Below are positions 32,928 through 41,671 of a stretch of 64,000 nucleotides of DNA, one piece after another. Every line of letters starts with the position of its first letter. Positions within the stretch are counted from its first letter, which is position 1. A program made the translations under genes and the position numbers. Under the pieces are notes generated by a model that saw only the letters and a program-made list of their open reading frames with translations, was not told where the DNA came from and ran no database searches. Source of the stretch: Enterocloster asparagiformis (GTDB lineage: Bacteria; Bacillota; Clostridia; Lachnospirales; Lachnospiraceae). The stretch spans positions 1-64,000 of the forward strand of contig JAGZSY010000014.1 of the NCBI GenBank assembly GCA_018380885.1, read 5' to 3'.

Positions 32928-33593
32928 TCACTTGGATGATTTTTCACCCTTGCCGTCGCCCTGGTCCTGCATGCTGCACACGCGGTAGGACAGGCGCATC
33001 AGGCTCTCGGACAGATGCACGTTCTCCACCACCACGTCGTCGGGCACCACCAGGTCGGTGTGGGCGAAATTCCAGATCGCCTTGATTCCCGCGCCCACCA
33101 GGCGGTCCGCTATCTCCGGCGCCTTGGTCTTGGGTATGGTCAGGGCTGCGATTTGAATCTCGTTGTCCTTGATAAATGTCTCCAGATCGTCCACGGAGCG
33201 GATCTCGATTCCGCGGATCACCAGTCCGATCAGCTTGGGGTTGATGTCGAACATGCCTTTGATCACAAAACCGCGGCGCTCAAAATTGGTATAGTTGGCA
33301 ATGGCCTGTCCCAGATTTCCGGCTCCGATGATAATCACATTATGCTGCTGGTCGATTCCCAGGATCTTTGAGATCTCGGAATACAGGTACTTCACATTGT
33401 ACCCGTAGCCCTGCTGGCCGAATCCTCCGAAATTGTTCAGATCCTGGCGGATCTGCGATGCGGTCACCTTCATCCTGGCACTCAGCTCGTTTGAAGAAAT
33501 CCGCTCCACGCCCTCTTCGATCAGCTCCCCCAAATATCGATAGTAGCGCGGCAGCCTTCCGATCACTGCCTTGGAGATTTCTTTCCGTTCCAT
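32928..33593 (-). CDS. rex: Redox-sensing repressor Rex
   Basis: This 221-residue NADH-sensing repressor acts on fermentation and electron-transfer genes. An N-terminal winged helix (about 1-80, SSNELSARMKVTASQIRQDL) and FGGFGQQGYGYNV lead to a Rossmann domain with GAGNLGQAIANY. The C-terminal part has LTIPKTKAPEIADRLV and the domain-swapped helix region. It is first in its operon, behind a near-consensus sigma-A promoter. I saw no TTGTTAA-type Rex operator around its own promoter. Confidence 0.96.
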   Translation of the reverse strand: MERKEISKAVIGRLPRYYRYLGELIEEGVERISSNELSARMKVTASQIRQDLNNFGGFGQQGYGYNVKYLYSEISKILGIDQQHNVIIIGAGNLGQAIANYTNFERRGFVIKGMFDINPKLIGLVIRGIEIRSVDDLETFIKDNEIQIAALTIPKTKAPEIADRLVGAGIKAIWNFAHTDLVVPDDVVVENVHLSESLMRLSYRVCSMQDQGDGKGEKSSK

Positions 33594-33652
33594 TTATTTT
33601 GTCACCTTCCCTGAAAAAATATAGTCATCTTCTGTGAGATTTTAATAGTTCT

Positions 33653-33681
33653 ATTATACGCACGCGTCAAAAAAATGTCAA
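33653..33681 (-). promoter_or_regulatory. Consensus sigma-A promoter of the rex operon
   Basis: TTGACA, 17 bases, TATAAT: a perfect consensus promoter about 60 bases before the rex ATG. It should strongly drive rex-acpS-nnr-alr and perhaps mazF. Confidence 0.9.
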
Positions 33682-33699
33682 ACACGTTTCATGATGTTC

Positions 33700-33728
33700 T
33701 TGAAAAAAATATAACCCTATATTATACT
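33700..33728 (+). promoter_or_regulatory. Sigma-A promoter of the ABC-F gene
   Basis: TTGAAA, 17 bases, TATACT, divergent from the rex promoter and only 18 bases from it. The leader of about 65 bases shows no strong attenuator. Confidence 0.85.
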
Positions 33729-33799
33729 TGAATAGGCCCTCTGGCCGTATAAAAGCCTGTAAAACCAATTTGTACAGGGCTTTGAAAAGGAGAACTACC

Positions 33800-35809
33800 A
33801 TGATTTTGTCATGCAGCAACATCACCAAATCCTTTGGGGACAACGATATTTTAAGACATATATCCTTTCATATAGAGGAACACGAGAAGGCGGCCGTGGT
33901 GGGCATCAACGGAGCCGGCAAGTCCACCCTTCTGAAAATCATCATCGGCGAGCTGGCGCCCGATGAGGGCAGCGTGACCGTCTCAAAGGGCTCCACCGTG
34001 GGCTATCTGGCCCAGCACCAGGACCTGGAGGGCGCGGAAACCATCTACGACGCCCTGCTGGAGGTGAAGCGGCCCATCCTGGACATGGAGGAGCAGCTGC
34101 GCCGCCTGGAGCTGGAGATGAAGTCCGCTTCCGGCGAGGAGCTGGAGGCCAAGCTGTCCCTGTACGGCCGTTTAAACCACGAATTTGAGATGGCCAACGG
34201 CTACGCCTGCCGCAGCGAGATCACCGGGGTCCTAAAAGGGCTGGGCTTTGAGGAGGACGAGTTCAAAAAGCCCATCACCGCCCTGTCCGGCGGTCAAAAA
34301 ACCCGGGTGTCTCTGGGAAAGCTGCTGCTGACAAAGCCGGACATCCTGCTTCTGGACGAGCCCACCAACCATCTGGACATGGAGTCCATCGCCTGGCTGG
34401 AGACCTACCTAAAGAGCTATACCGGCGCGGTGCTGATCGTGGCCCACGACCGCTATTTCCTGGACCGGGTGGTGACCAAGATCGTGGAGCTGGACAACGG
34501 CGCGGGCACCGTGTTTCTGGGCAACTACTCCGCCTACTCGGACAAGAAGGCCATGCTTCGCGACGCCCAGATTCGCGCCTACTTAAACCAACAGCAGGAA
34601 ATCAAGCACCAGGAGGCGGTGATCACCAAGCTCAAGTCCTTTAACCGCGAGAAATCCATCCGCAGGGCGGAGAGCCGCGAGAAGATGCTGGATAAGATCG
34701 AGCGCCTGGACAAGCCGGTGGAGGTCAACGACGCCATGGATATCCGCCTGGAGCCCGACGTGGTCAGCGGCAACGACGTGCTCATCGTGAAGGATTTAAA
34801 AAAGTCCTTTGACGCCCAGGTATTATTCGAGCACGTGGATTTCGAGGTCAAACGCGGCGAGCGCATCGCGATCATCGGCAACAACGGCACCGGGAAAACC
34901 ACGCTGCTAAAGCTCATCAACCGGATGCTGCCCGCCGACACCGGCGAAATCCGCCTGGGCTCCAAGGTGCACATCGGCTACTACGACCAGGAGCACCAGG
35001 TGCTGCACATGGAAAAAACCCTGTTCGATGAGATTCAGGACACCTATCCCTCCATGAACAACACCCAGATCCGCAACACCCTGGCCTCCTTTCTGTTTAC
35101 CGGGGACGATGTGTTCAAGCTGATCCGGGATTTAAGCGGCGGCGAGCGCGGCCGCGTGTCCCTGGCCAAGCTCATGCTCTCGGACGCCAACTTCCTGCTC
35201 CTGGATGAGCCCACCAACCACCTGGACATCACCTCCAAGGAGATTCTGGAGAGCGCCTTAAACCGTTATACCGGCACCGTGCTGTACGTGTCCCACGACC
35301 GCTATTTCATCAACCGCACGGCCACCCGGATTCTGGACCTGACCGGGCGCACCTTTGTGAATTATATTGGGAACTACGACTATTATCTGGAGAAGAAGGA
35401 GGACGTGGAGGCCGCCCATTTCCAACGTCTGGCCGCGTCCCGCCCCATCCCCCCTTCCGTCTCGGCCTCCATCCCCGGCGGCAAGGCGGCAGGCGCCATC
35501 TTCGCCCCGGAATCGGGCCCCGCTCTGCCTGAGAAGGAATCGGCGGCGGCTCCCCTGGGCAAACTGGAATGGAAGGCCCAGAAGGAGGAGCAAGCCAGAA
35601 TCCGCAAGCTCCAGAACGAGCTTAAAAGAACCGAGGACGAGATTCACCGCCTGGAGACCCGGGACGCCGAGATCGACGGCCTTCTGGCCCTGGAGGAGGT
35701 CTACACCGACGTCGCCAGGCTGATGGAGCTGAACAAGGAAAAGGAAAACAGCGCCGCCAGACTGGAAGAGCTGTACGCCCGCTGGGAAGAGCTGGCCGAG
35801 GAGGCATAG
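33800..35809 (+). CDS. ABC-F family ATPase
   Basis: This 669-residue protein has two ABC ATPase domains and no membrane segment. Domain 1 has Walker A GINGAGKST, signature LSGGQKTRVSLGK and Walker B LLLDEPTNHLD. The interdomain linker (about 245-320) is helical and charged. Domain 2 has GNNGTGKTT, LSGGERGRVSLAK and LLLDEPTNHLD. A C-terminal extension (about 530-669) has an Ala/Pro-rich stretch and a coiled coil rich in Glu/Lys/Arg. The family acts on the ribosomal E site in translation control, and some members give antibiotic resistance. The layout resembles YdiF-type housekeeping members more than resistance proteins. The start at 33800 was set from AAAAGGAG. Confidence 0.94.
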   Translation: MILSCSNITKSFGDNDILRHISFHIEEHEKAAVVGINGAGKSTLLKIIIGELAPDEGSVTVSKGSTVGYLAQHQDLEGAETIYDALLEVKRPILDMEEQLRRLELEMKSASGEELEAKLSLYGRLNHEFEMANGYACRSEITGVLKGLGFEEDEFKKPITALSGGQKTRVSLGKLLLTKPDILLLDEPTNHLDMESIAWLETYLKSYTGAVLIVAHDRYFLDRVVTKIVELDNGAGTVFLGNYSAYSDKKAMLRDAQIRAYLNQQQEIKHQEAVITKLKSFNREKSIRRAESREKMLDKIERLDKPVEVNDAMDIRLEPDVVSGNDVLIVKDLKKSFDAQVLFEHVDFEVKRGERIAIIGNNGTGKTTLLKLINRMLPADTGEIRLGSKVHIGYYDQEHQVLHMEKTLFDEIQDTYPSMNNTQIRNTLASFLFTGDDVFKLIRDLSGGERGRVSLAKLMLSDANFLLLDEPTNHLDITSKEILESALNRYTGTVLYVSHDRYFINRTATRILDLTGRTFVNYIGNYDYYLEKKEDVEAAHFQRLAASRPIPPSVSASIPGGKAAGAIFAPESGPALPEKESAAAPLGKLEWKAQKEEQARIRKLQNELKRTEDEIHRLETRDAEIDGLLALEEVYTDVARLMELNKEKENSAARLEELYARWEELAEEA

Positions 35810-35904
35810 CGCGGCGCCTTTACCACAGGCGTCCCGGCGGCCTGGCAAAGCCCCGGCGTACCCGGCAGAAAGCCGCCCCACCGCTTTTCTGAAAGGAGAT
35901 TTCC

Positions 35905-36126
35905 ATGAAATTCAAACGCATCGCGGCTCTGATCGCCGCGCTTCTCTTCATCGCCCTGTCCATCGCCCTCCTGGTGCTGGCCGTCATTGGCGCGCCCGCC
36001 AACTACCTGATGGGCGCCCTGCTCTGCCTGGTGCTGGTGCCGGTGTTCTTCTACGCCATGAACCTGATCAGCCGGGTGCTGACGCGGGATGAGGAACAGG
36101 ACCAGAACCGGAAAGACGAGTCATAG
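35905..36126 (+). CDS. Small two-segment membrane protein
   Basis: This 73-residue protein has two hydrophobic segments (IAALIAALLFIALSIALLVL, then YLMGALLCLVLVPVFFYAM) and a charged C-terminal tail (RDEEQDQNRKDES-like). It belongs to no family I recognise. GAAAGGAG precedes the ATG. It is 95 bases after the ABC-F gene and a terminator follows, so it is probably co-transcribed. Confidence 0.75.
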   Translation: MKFKRIAALIAALLFIALSIALLVLAVIGAPANYLMGALLCLVLVPVFFYAMNLISRVLTRDEEQDQNRKDES

Positions 36127-36145
36127 ACTGAGTGCTTTACCGTCC

Positions 36146-36196
36146 AAAAGCGGACGCCCCCGGCCCTGAGCAAGGGGCGTGGTGCGTCCGCTTTTT
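36146..36196 (+). terminator. Terminator after the small membrane protein gene
   Basis: AAAAGCGGACG pairs with CGTCCGCTTTTT, enclosing an inner GC hairpin. T-run follows. Confidence 0.88.
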
Positions 36197-36234
36197 GTTG
36201 TCTGCCGCAGGATTTTGCGGCTTTTTCTCAATAT

Positions 36235-37512
36235 CTATTTGCGCAGGATAATGTCCTCGCGTCCCGGTCCGTTGGATACCATGGTGATCTTCACGCCGAT
36301 CTCCTTCTCCACAAACTCGATGTAGCCGCGGCAGTTCTCGGGTAAATCCTCGTACTTCCTGATTCCGCGGATATCGCACTTCCAGCCGGGCAGCTTTGTA
36401 TACACCGGCTTAGCCCGGTTCAGCTTCACCGTGGTGGGGAAATCCCGGGTGATCTGCCCGTCGATCTCATAGCCCACGCACACGGACAGCTCATCCAGAT
36501 AGCCCAGCACATCCAGCACCGTGAAGGCCACCTCGGTGGCTCCCTGGATGCGGCAGCCGTAGCGGGTGGCCACCGCGTCGAACCAGCCCACTCTTCTGGG
36601 GCGGCCGGTGGTAGCGCCGTACTCCCCGCCGTCCCCGCCGCGGCGGCGCAGCTCCTCCGCCTCGTCGCCGAAGATTTCGCTGACAAAATCTCCCGCGCCC
36701 ACGGCGCTGGAATACGCTTTCACCACAGTGGTGATATCCTTGATCTCATAGGGCGGGATTCCCGCGCCGATAGCGCCGTAGGCCGCCAGCGTGGAAGAGG
36801 ACGTCACCATGGGATAGATACCGTGGTCCGGATCCTTTAGGGAACCCAGCTGTCCCTCCAGCAGAATCCGCTTGCCCTGGCGGATGGCCTCGTACAGATA
36901 GGCGGAGGTGTCGCACACATAGGGGTCTACCATCCCGCGGTACTCAAGCATCTCCTGAAACACTTCCTCCGGGTCCAGAAGCGGCTTGTGGTATAAGTGC
37001 TCCAGCAGCACATTCTTCATCTCGCAGATGCGGTAAACCTTCTCCCGCAGGCTCTCCTCGTCGTAAAGCTCGCTGACCTGAAAGCCGATCTTGGCGTATT
37101 TATCGGAATAAAACGGCGCGATGCCGGATTTGGTGGAGCCAAAGGACTTGCCTGCCAGCCGCGCCTCCTCGTAGGTGTCGAACAGCACGTGGTAGGGCAT
37201 GAGAATCTGGGCGCGGTCGGAAACCAGGATATGGGGCTCGGGCACGCCCTTTTCCACCAGAGACTGCACCTCCTTCACCAGGTAGGGAATGTTGAGCGCC
37301 ACGCCGTTGCCGATGATGTTGGTGGTGTGCTGGTAAAACACGCCGGACGGAAGCAGGTGAAGCGCAAACTTGCCGTAGTTGTTGATGATGGTGTGGCCGG
37401 CGTTGCTGCCGCCCTGAAAGCGGATGATGATGTCCGATTCCTTGGCCAGCATGTCCGTGATCTTGCCTTTTCCCTCGTCTCCCCAGTTCGCTCCTACAAT
37501 CGCTTGAACCAT
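36235..37512 (-). CDS. purA: Adenylosuccinate synthase
   Basis: PurA joins IMP and aspartate with GTP to give adenylosuccinate. The 425-residue chain starts MVQAIVGANWGDEGKGKITD with the GTP loop and catalytic Asp. It has QGGSNAGHTI, the IMP-site FGSTKSGIAPFY, and TTGRPRRVGWFDAV. A 21-codon upstream extension is rejected: AAGGAGG stands 8 bases before the ATG at 37512. It stands apart from purCFB and has an operator-like palindrome upstream. Confidence 0.96.
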   Translation of the reverse strand: MVQAIVGANWGDEGKGKITDMLAKESDIIIRFQGGSNAGHTIINNYGKFALHLLPSGVFYQHTTNIIGNGVALNIPYLVKEVQSLVEKGVPEPHILVSDRAQILMPYHVLFDTYEEARLAGKSFGSTKSGIAPFYSDKYAKIGFQVSELYDEESLREKVYRICEMKNVLLEHLYHKPLLDPEEVFQEMLEYRGMVDPYVCDTSAYLYEAIRQGKRILLEGQLGSLKDPDHGIYPMVTSSSTLAAYGAIGAGIPPYEIKDITTVVKAYSSAVGAGDFVSEIFGDEAEELRRRGGDGGEYGATTGRPRRVGWFDAVATRYGCRIQGATEVAFTVLDVLGYLDELSVCVGYEIDGQITRDFPTTVKLNRAKPVYTKLPGWKCDIRGIRKYEDLPENCRGYIEFVEKEIGVKITMVSNGPGREDIILRK

Positions 37513-37631
37513 TTGATAATCCTCCTTCGGGCAATGCCCGCAAACGTTGTCGTGTGTAGCCGTATCGAATGCCATGGGACGGCCCGCAGCAGCCGGGCCA
37601 AAATCCTTTTATACTTTACTACAAGGAATGT

Positions 37632-37656
37632 CATAAGTAAAGACAGTCTTTATTAT
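37632..37656. promoter_or_regulatory. Operator-like palindrome upstream of purA
   Basis: TAAAGAC-A-GTCTTTA is a perfect 7+7 palindrome, extended by CATAA and TTATG outside after one extra base on the left. It lies about 120 bases before purA in AT-rich DNA where the promoter should be. It does not resemble the Bacillus PurBox. Confidence 0.45.
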
Positions 37657-37722
37657 GTTTTCCATAAGTACAAATTATGTCATTTGTGACTGCGCTGCTT
37701 TTGGGAAATTGCCCGGGAGAGC

Positions 37723-39093
37723 CTAGATTCGGATTTTCGTCCACTTCCCCGACTTAAAGCGCCAGCTGGTGAACAGATAGCGGCTGACCTGGTCCGCCAG
37801 AATCCCCAGCCATATGCCCACCAGGCCAAAGCCCGCCACATAACACATCACGTAGGAGACCGCGGTGCGGATGATGGTGACGCTGACGGTGGAGGCGATG
37901 GTGGTGAAAATCACGTCGCCGGCGCCGCGCAGGCAGCCCATGTAGATCACCTGGGCAATCTGCACGATCACGATCAGCACAATCACCCGCACCAGGGTCA
38001 CGCCCATGTCCACAATATGGGGCTCGTCAAAATAGATCCTGTACAGGAACCGCCCGCCCAACAGGAAGAACACCGAGACGGCCAAAGAAATGACATTGCC
38101 GATGCGCTGGCATATCTGCCCGTAAAGCCGGGCCAGCTTCTCCCGCTTCTCCCCCAGGCTGCGCCCGATCAGGGCCACGGCCGCCACCTGCATGCCGTCC
38201 CCGAAGGAGAAGGAGAGGCTCAAAATGTTCATGGCCGCCTGGTGGGCGGCAAAGGCCTCTGTCCCCAGCTTTGCCGTCATCACCGCGGTGGACATGAAGC
38301 CGGCCCGCATGAGCAGCTGTTCCAGGAACACGCTGGAGCTGAGCCTGGCGATGGCCTTCACCGGCTTCAGGGACAGACGCACCTTGTCGCGCACCATGGC
38401 GCGGATGTTCACAAAGCTGTCCTTGCGCAGCAGGGAGGCGATGCTCATGAAGCAGGCCACCACGGTGCCGAACACCGTGGCGATGGCCGCCCCCCGGATT
38501 CCCAGGGCCGGGAAGCCGAAATGGCCGCCGATCAGCAGGTAGTTGCCCAAAATGTTGAGCAGGTTGGAGGTTACATTGGTGGTCATGGCGATGCGGGTGT
38601 TGCCGGACCCGCGCTGGGCCGCGTTGATCACCAGGGAAATGATGTTGAACATCATGCCGCCCATGATGATGCGGAAGTACATCACCGCGCCCTCATGGGT
38701 GTCCGCCCCGGAACCGCACAGGCGGATAATGGGGTCCGCCAGATAGACGCTGGCCGCGCTGACCGCCGTGCCGGCGATGGCAGTAAACACCAGGGCGGTC
38801 AGCAGGGTCTCGTTGGCCCCGTAGGCGTCCCCCTCCCCCTTGCGCCGGGCCACCAGGGCCGAGACCGACACGTTGGTGGCGATAAACAGCGCCAGGCCGA
38901 TGAATTTGGGCTGGGTGGTCAGGCCCACCGCTGCCACCGCGTAGGCCCCGATGGAGCTGACCATCATGGTGTCCACCATGCCCGCCAGGGCCACAAAAAA
39001 GGATTCCAGCACCGACGGCCACGCCATATTGACGGCCGTGCGGATTCTTCCCCTGTTCTTGTCCAGCCAGCGCTGTGCGTTGTGTATTATCAT
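37723..39093 (-). CDS. MATE-family efflux transporter
   Basis: This 456-residue, 12-segment MATE protein begins RIRTAVNMAWPSVLESFFVA and has LAGMVDTMMVSSIGAYAVAA in the first half and MRAGFMSTAVMTAKLGTEAF in the second. The substrate is unknown. It is a different subgroup from the MATE protein at 25838-27220. Its start codon overlaps the stop of a LysR gene (ATGA), which makes that regulator the likely controller. Confidence 0.92.
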   Translation of the reverse strand: MIIHNAQRWLDKNRGRIRTAVNMAWPSVLESFFVALAGMVDTMMVSSIGAYAVAAVGLTTQPKFIGLALFIATNVSVSALVARRKGEGDAYGANETLLTALVFTAIAGTAVSAASVYLADPIIRLCGSGADTHEGAVMYFRIIMGGMMFNIISLVINAAQRGSGNTRIAMTTNVTSNLLNILGNYLLIGGHFGFPALGIRGAAIATVFGTVVACFMSIASLLRKDSFVNIRAMVRDKVRLSLKPVKAIARLSSSVFLEQLLMRAGFMSTAVMTAKLGTEAFAAHQAAMNILSLSFSFGDGMQVAAVALIGRSLGEKREKLARLYGQICQRIGNVISLAVSVFFLLGGRFLYRIYFDEPHIVDMGVTLVRVIVLIVIVQIAQVIYMGCLRGAGDVIFTTIASTVSVTIIRTAVSYVMCYVAGFGLVGIWLGILADQVSRYLFTSWRFKSGKWTKIRI

Positions 39094-40019
39094 TTCCCAT
39101 TCTCCTCTGTATCATTCCCGTTTTCTGAGAGCCGTCCTCCGGTGATCATCTGAAACAGGCTCCGCCCGGCCAGGGAGATCAGATTCTCATCTCCGGTCAC
39201 CACGCAAATCTGCCGTCCGGGCATCTCCTGGCGGAATTTCAGCTCGAACACTTCCCCCCGCTTTAGGGCTTCCCTGGCAAATCCCTCCATCACGCAGCCC
39301 ACGCCCATATTCCGCTTAGCGAACTGGACCACCATGTCGCTGATGGCCAGCTCAAATTCCGGCGTCAATTCAATGGAATGTCCGGCCAGGAACCGGTCCA
39401 TAAAGGTTCTGGTGCTGGTATTTTTTTCCAAAAATATGCAGGGAAGCCCGGACAGCACCGTGTAATCCAGCTCCTTGTCCTTCAGGTATTCGAAGCGCTT
39501 GCCCGCGATAAACACGTTGCGTATGGGCATCACCGGAATCTGGCGGATCCCCTTTCCCGCCTCAAAGGGCGTGGTCACCACGCCGAAGTCGATCCGTCCC
39601 CCGGTCAGGCTCTCGATGGTCTCCGGCGTGGGCGCGTTGGACACATTGACCTTGATGTTGGGGAACTCCTGGTGGAACTGTTCTAAAAACGGGAGCAGGA
39701 AAAACTGAAGCGTCATGTCGCTGGCCCCTATGCGCACTTCGCCCATGTCCATGCCCAGCATCCGCTCCAGCATGCGCTGCCCCTCCAGCAGGTTCTCCAC
39801 CCCGCTTTTCACATAGCGGTACAGCAGCTCCCCCTCCCGGGTCAGAACCACGCCCTTGGAGGTGCGGGAGAACAGCCGGGTGCCGGCCTCCTTCTCCAGC
39901 TGGCGCACCGCCTGGCTCACCGCGGGCTGGGAGATGCACAGCTCCCTGGCCGCCGCCGTCAGGCTGCCGTAACGGCTCACATAATAAAACACTTTATAAT
40001 ACTCAAAATTAATGGTCAT
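39090..40019 (-). CDS. LysR-family transcription regulator
   Basis: This 309-residue regulator has an N-terminal winged HTH, YYKVFYYVSRYGSLTAAARE with LCISQPAVSQAVRQLEKEAG and LFSRTSKGVVLTREGELL, then a periplasmic-binding-like effector domain from about residue 92 (VRIGASDMTLQFFLLPFL). The start at 40019 has GGGGG at correct spacing; a longer frame of 27 codons is not supported. Unlike most LysR genes it is in the same direction as, and coupled to, the gene it probably regulates (MATE). Confidence 0.92.
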   Translation of the reverse strand: MTINFEYYKVFYYVSRYGSLTAAARELCISQPAVSQAVRQLEKEAGTRLFSRTSKGVVLTREGELLYRYVKSGVENLLEGQRMLERMLGMDMGEVRIGASDMTLQFFLLPFLEQFHQEFPNIKVNVSNAPTPETIESLTGGRIDFGVVTTPFEAGKGIRQIPVMPIRNVFIAGKRFEYLKDKELDYTVLSGLPCIFLEKNTSTRTFMDRFLAGHSIELTPEFELAISDMVVQFAKRNMGVGCVMEGFAREALKRGEVFELKFRQEMPGRQICVVTGDENLISLAGRSLFQMITGGRLSENGNDTEENGK

Positions 40020-40095
40020 CGCCATTTCCCCCGTCGTACTGTGCGCTACCGGAAATTCCGGCAGTCCGCAAGCTCCCACTAGATCATAATAATTA

Positions 40096-40125
40096 ATCAT
40101 ACCACAGGCAAGGGCGTCCCGTCAA
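40096..40125 (-). promoter_or_regulatory. Sigma-A promoter of the LysR-MATE pair
   Basis: TTGACG, 18 bases, TATGAT. The -35 region lies inside a GC hairpin (GGGCGTTCC/GGGACGCCC) just past purB, so the same bases may help end purB transcripts. Confidence 0.6.
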
Positions 40126-40164
40126 AACCGGAACGCCCGTTTATACAAAATCTTTCTTTCAGCT

Positions 40165-41601
40165 TTAAACGTTGATCTGCGCCGTCATGCCCAGAAGATC
40201 GGAATTTTCCTGAAGCAGGGGGTTGATCACCTCGTCCAGGAACTCCTCCACCTGCTGGGGCGCGCGGCCCACGTAGCGGGACGGATCCATGGTCTGCTTA
40301 AGGGCCTCTAAAGACAGGCCGAAGGCCGGGTCCGCCGCGATCAGCTCCAGCAGGTTGTTGTCCAGCCCGTTCTCCTTCACATTCCGGCCCGCCTCCATGG
40401 AGAGCTCGCGGATGCGCTCGTGCAGCTCCTGGCGGTCCCCGCCCGCCTTCACCGCGTCCATCATGATGTTCTCAGTGGCCATAAAGGGCAGCTCCGCCAT
40501 CATGTGCTTTTCAATGACCTTGGGGTACACCACCAGCCCGTCCACCACGTTTAAGTACAGGTCCAGGATGCCGTCCACCGCCAGAAATCCCTCCGGCACG
40601 GACAGCCGCTTGTTGGCGGAGTCGTCCAGGGTCCGCTCGAACCACTGGGTGGAGGCCACCAGCATGGGGTTCATCATGTCGCTCATCACGTAGTTTGCCA
40701 GGGAGGCGATGCGCTCGCTGCGCATGGGGTTGCGCTTGTACGCCATGGCCGAGGAGCCGATCTGCTTCTTCTCAAAGGGCTCCTCCACCTCCTTCAAATG
40801 CTGCAGAAGGCGCACGTCGTTGGAGAACTTGTGGGCGCTCTGGGCGATGCCCGCGAGCACGCCCAGCACACGGCTGTCCACCTTGCGGGAATAGGTCTGG
40901 CCGGATACCGGGTAACAGCCGGAAAAGCCCATTTTCTCGGCGATCCTCTGGTCCAGCCGGCGGCATTTTTCGTGGTCGCCGTCAAAGAGCTCCAGGAAGC
41001 TTGCCTGGGTGCCGGTGGTTCCCTTGGAGCCCAACAGGCGCATGGAACCGATGAGATAATCCAGATCGTCCAAATCCAGCTTCAGCTCCATCATCCACAG
41101 GGTGGCGCGCTTTCCCACCGTGGTGGGCTGGGCAGGCTGGAAATGGGTGAAGGCCAGGGTCGGCTGACCCTTGTAGCGGTCCGCGAACTTAGCCAGCTCG
41201 GCAATTACATTGATCAGCTTTTTTCGCACCAGCTTTAAGGCCTCGGTCATGACGATCAAATCCGTGTTGTCCCCCACATAGCAGGAGGTGGCTCCCAGGT
41301 GGATGATCCCCTTGGCCGCCGGGCACTGTACGCCGTAGGCGTACACATGGCTCATGACGTCGTGGCGCACTTCCTTCTCCCTCGCCTGGGCCACCTGGTA
41401 GTTGATCTCCTCGGCGTGGGCCTTCAGCTCGTCGATCTGCTCCTGGGTAATGGACAGCCCCAGCTCCTTCTCCGTCTCCGCCAGGGCGATCCACAGCTTT
41501 CTCCAGGTCTTGAATTTCTTGTCCGGCGAGAAAATGTACTGCATCTCCCTGCTGGCGTAACGCTCGGACAGCGGGCTCACATATTTGTTATATTCACTCA
41601 T
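40165..41601 (-). CDS. purB: Adenylosuccinate lyase
   Basis: PurB splits SAICAR and adenylosuccinate, releasing fumarate, in two steps of purine synthesis. The 478 residues contain TSCYVGDNTDLI, THFQPAQPTTVGKRA, and the flexible catalytic loop IGSSAMAYKRNPMRSERI with the acting Ser. The length fits the longer group found in clostridia. It lies 70 bases after purF. Confidence 0.96.
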   Translation of the reverse strand: MSEYNKYVSPLSERYASREMQYIFSPDKKFKTWRKLWIALAETEKELGLSITQEQIDELKAHAEEINYQVAQAREKEVRHDVMSHVYAYGVQCPAAKGIIHLGATSCYVGDNTDLIVMTEALKLVRKKLINVIAELAKFADRYKGQPTLAFTHFQPAQPTTVGKRATLWMMELKLDLDDLDYLIGSMRLLGSKGTTGTQASFLELFDGDHEKCRRLDQRIAEKMGFSGCYPVSGQTYSRKVDSRVLGVLAGIAQSAHKFSNDVRLLQHLKEVEEPFEKKQIGSSAMAYKRNPMRSERIASLANYVMSDMMNPMLVASTQWFERTLDDSANKRLSVPEGFLAVDGILDLYLNVVDGLVVYPKVIEKHMMAELPFMATENIMMDAVKAGGDRQELHERIRELSMEAGRNVKENGLDNNLLELIAADPAFGLSLEALKQTMDPSRYVGRAPQQVEEFLDEVINPLLQENSDLLGMTAQINV

Positions 41602-41671
41602 GGGATAGTTCGTCCTCTCTTCTTTTTTCCGGCCGTGGGAAGGCGCGCCCGCGCCTCCCCTCCGGACATGG

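Noticed and set aside
33594..33800. Rex operator at the rex promoter
   Set aside because: No TTGTTAA/TTAACAA-type palindrome is visible, so autoregulation is not claimed.
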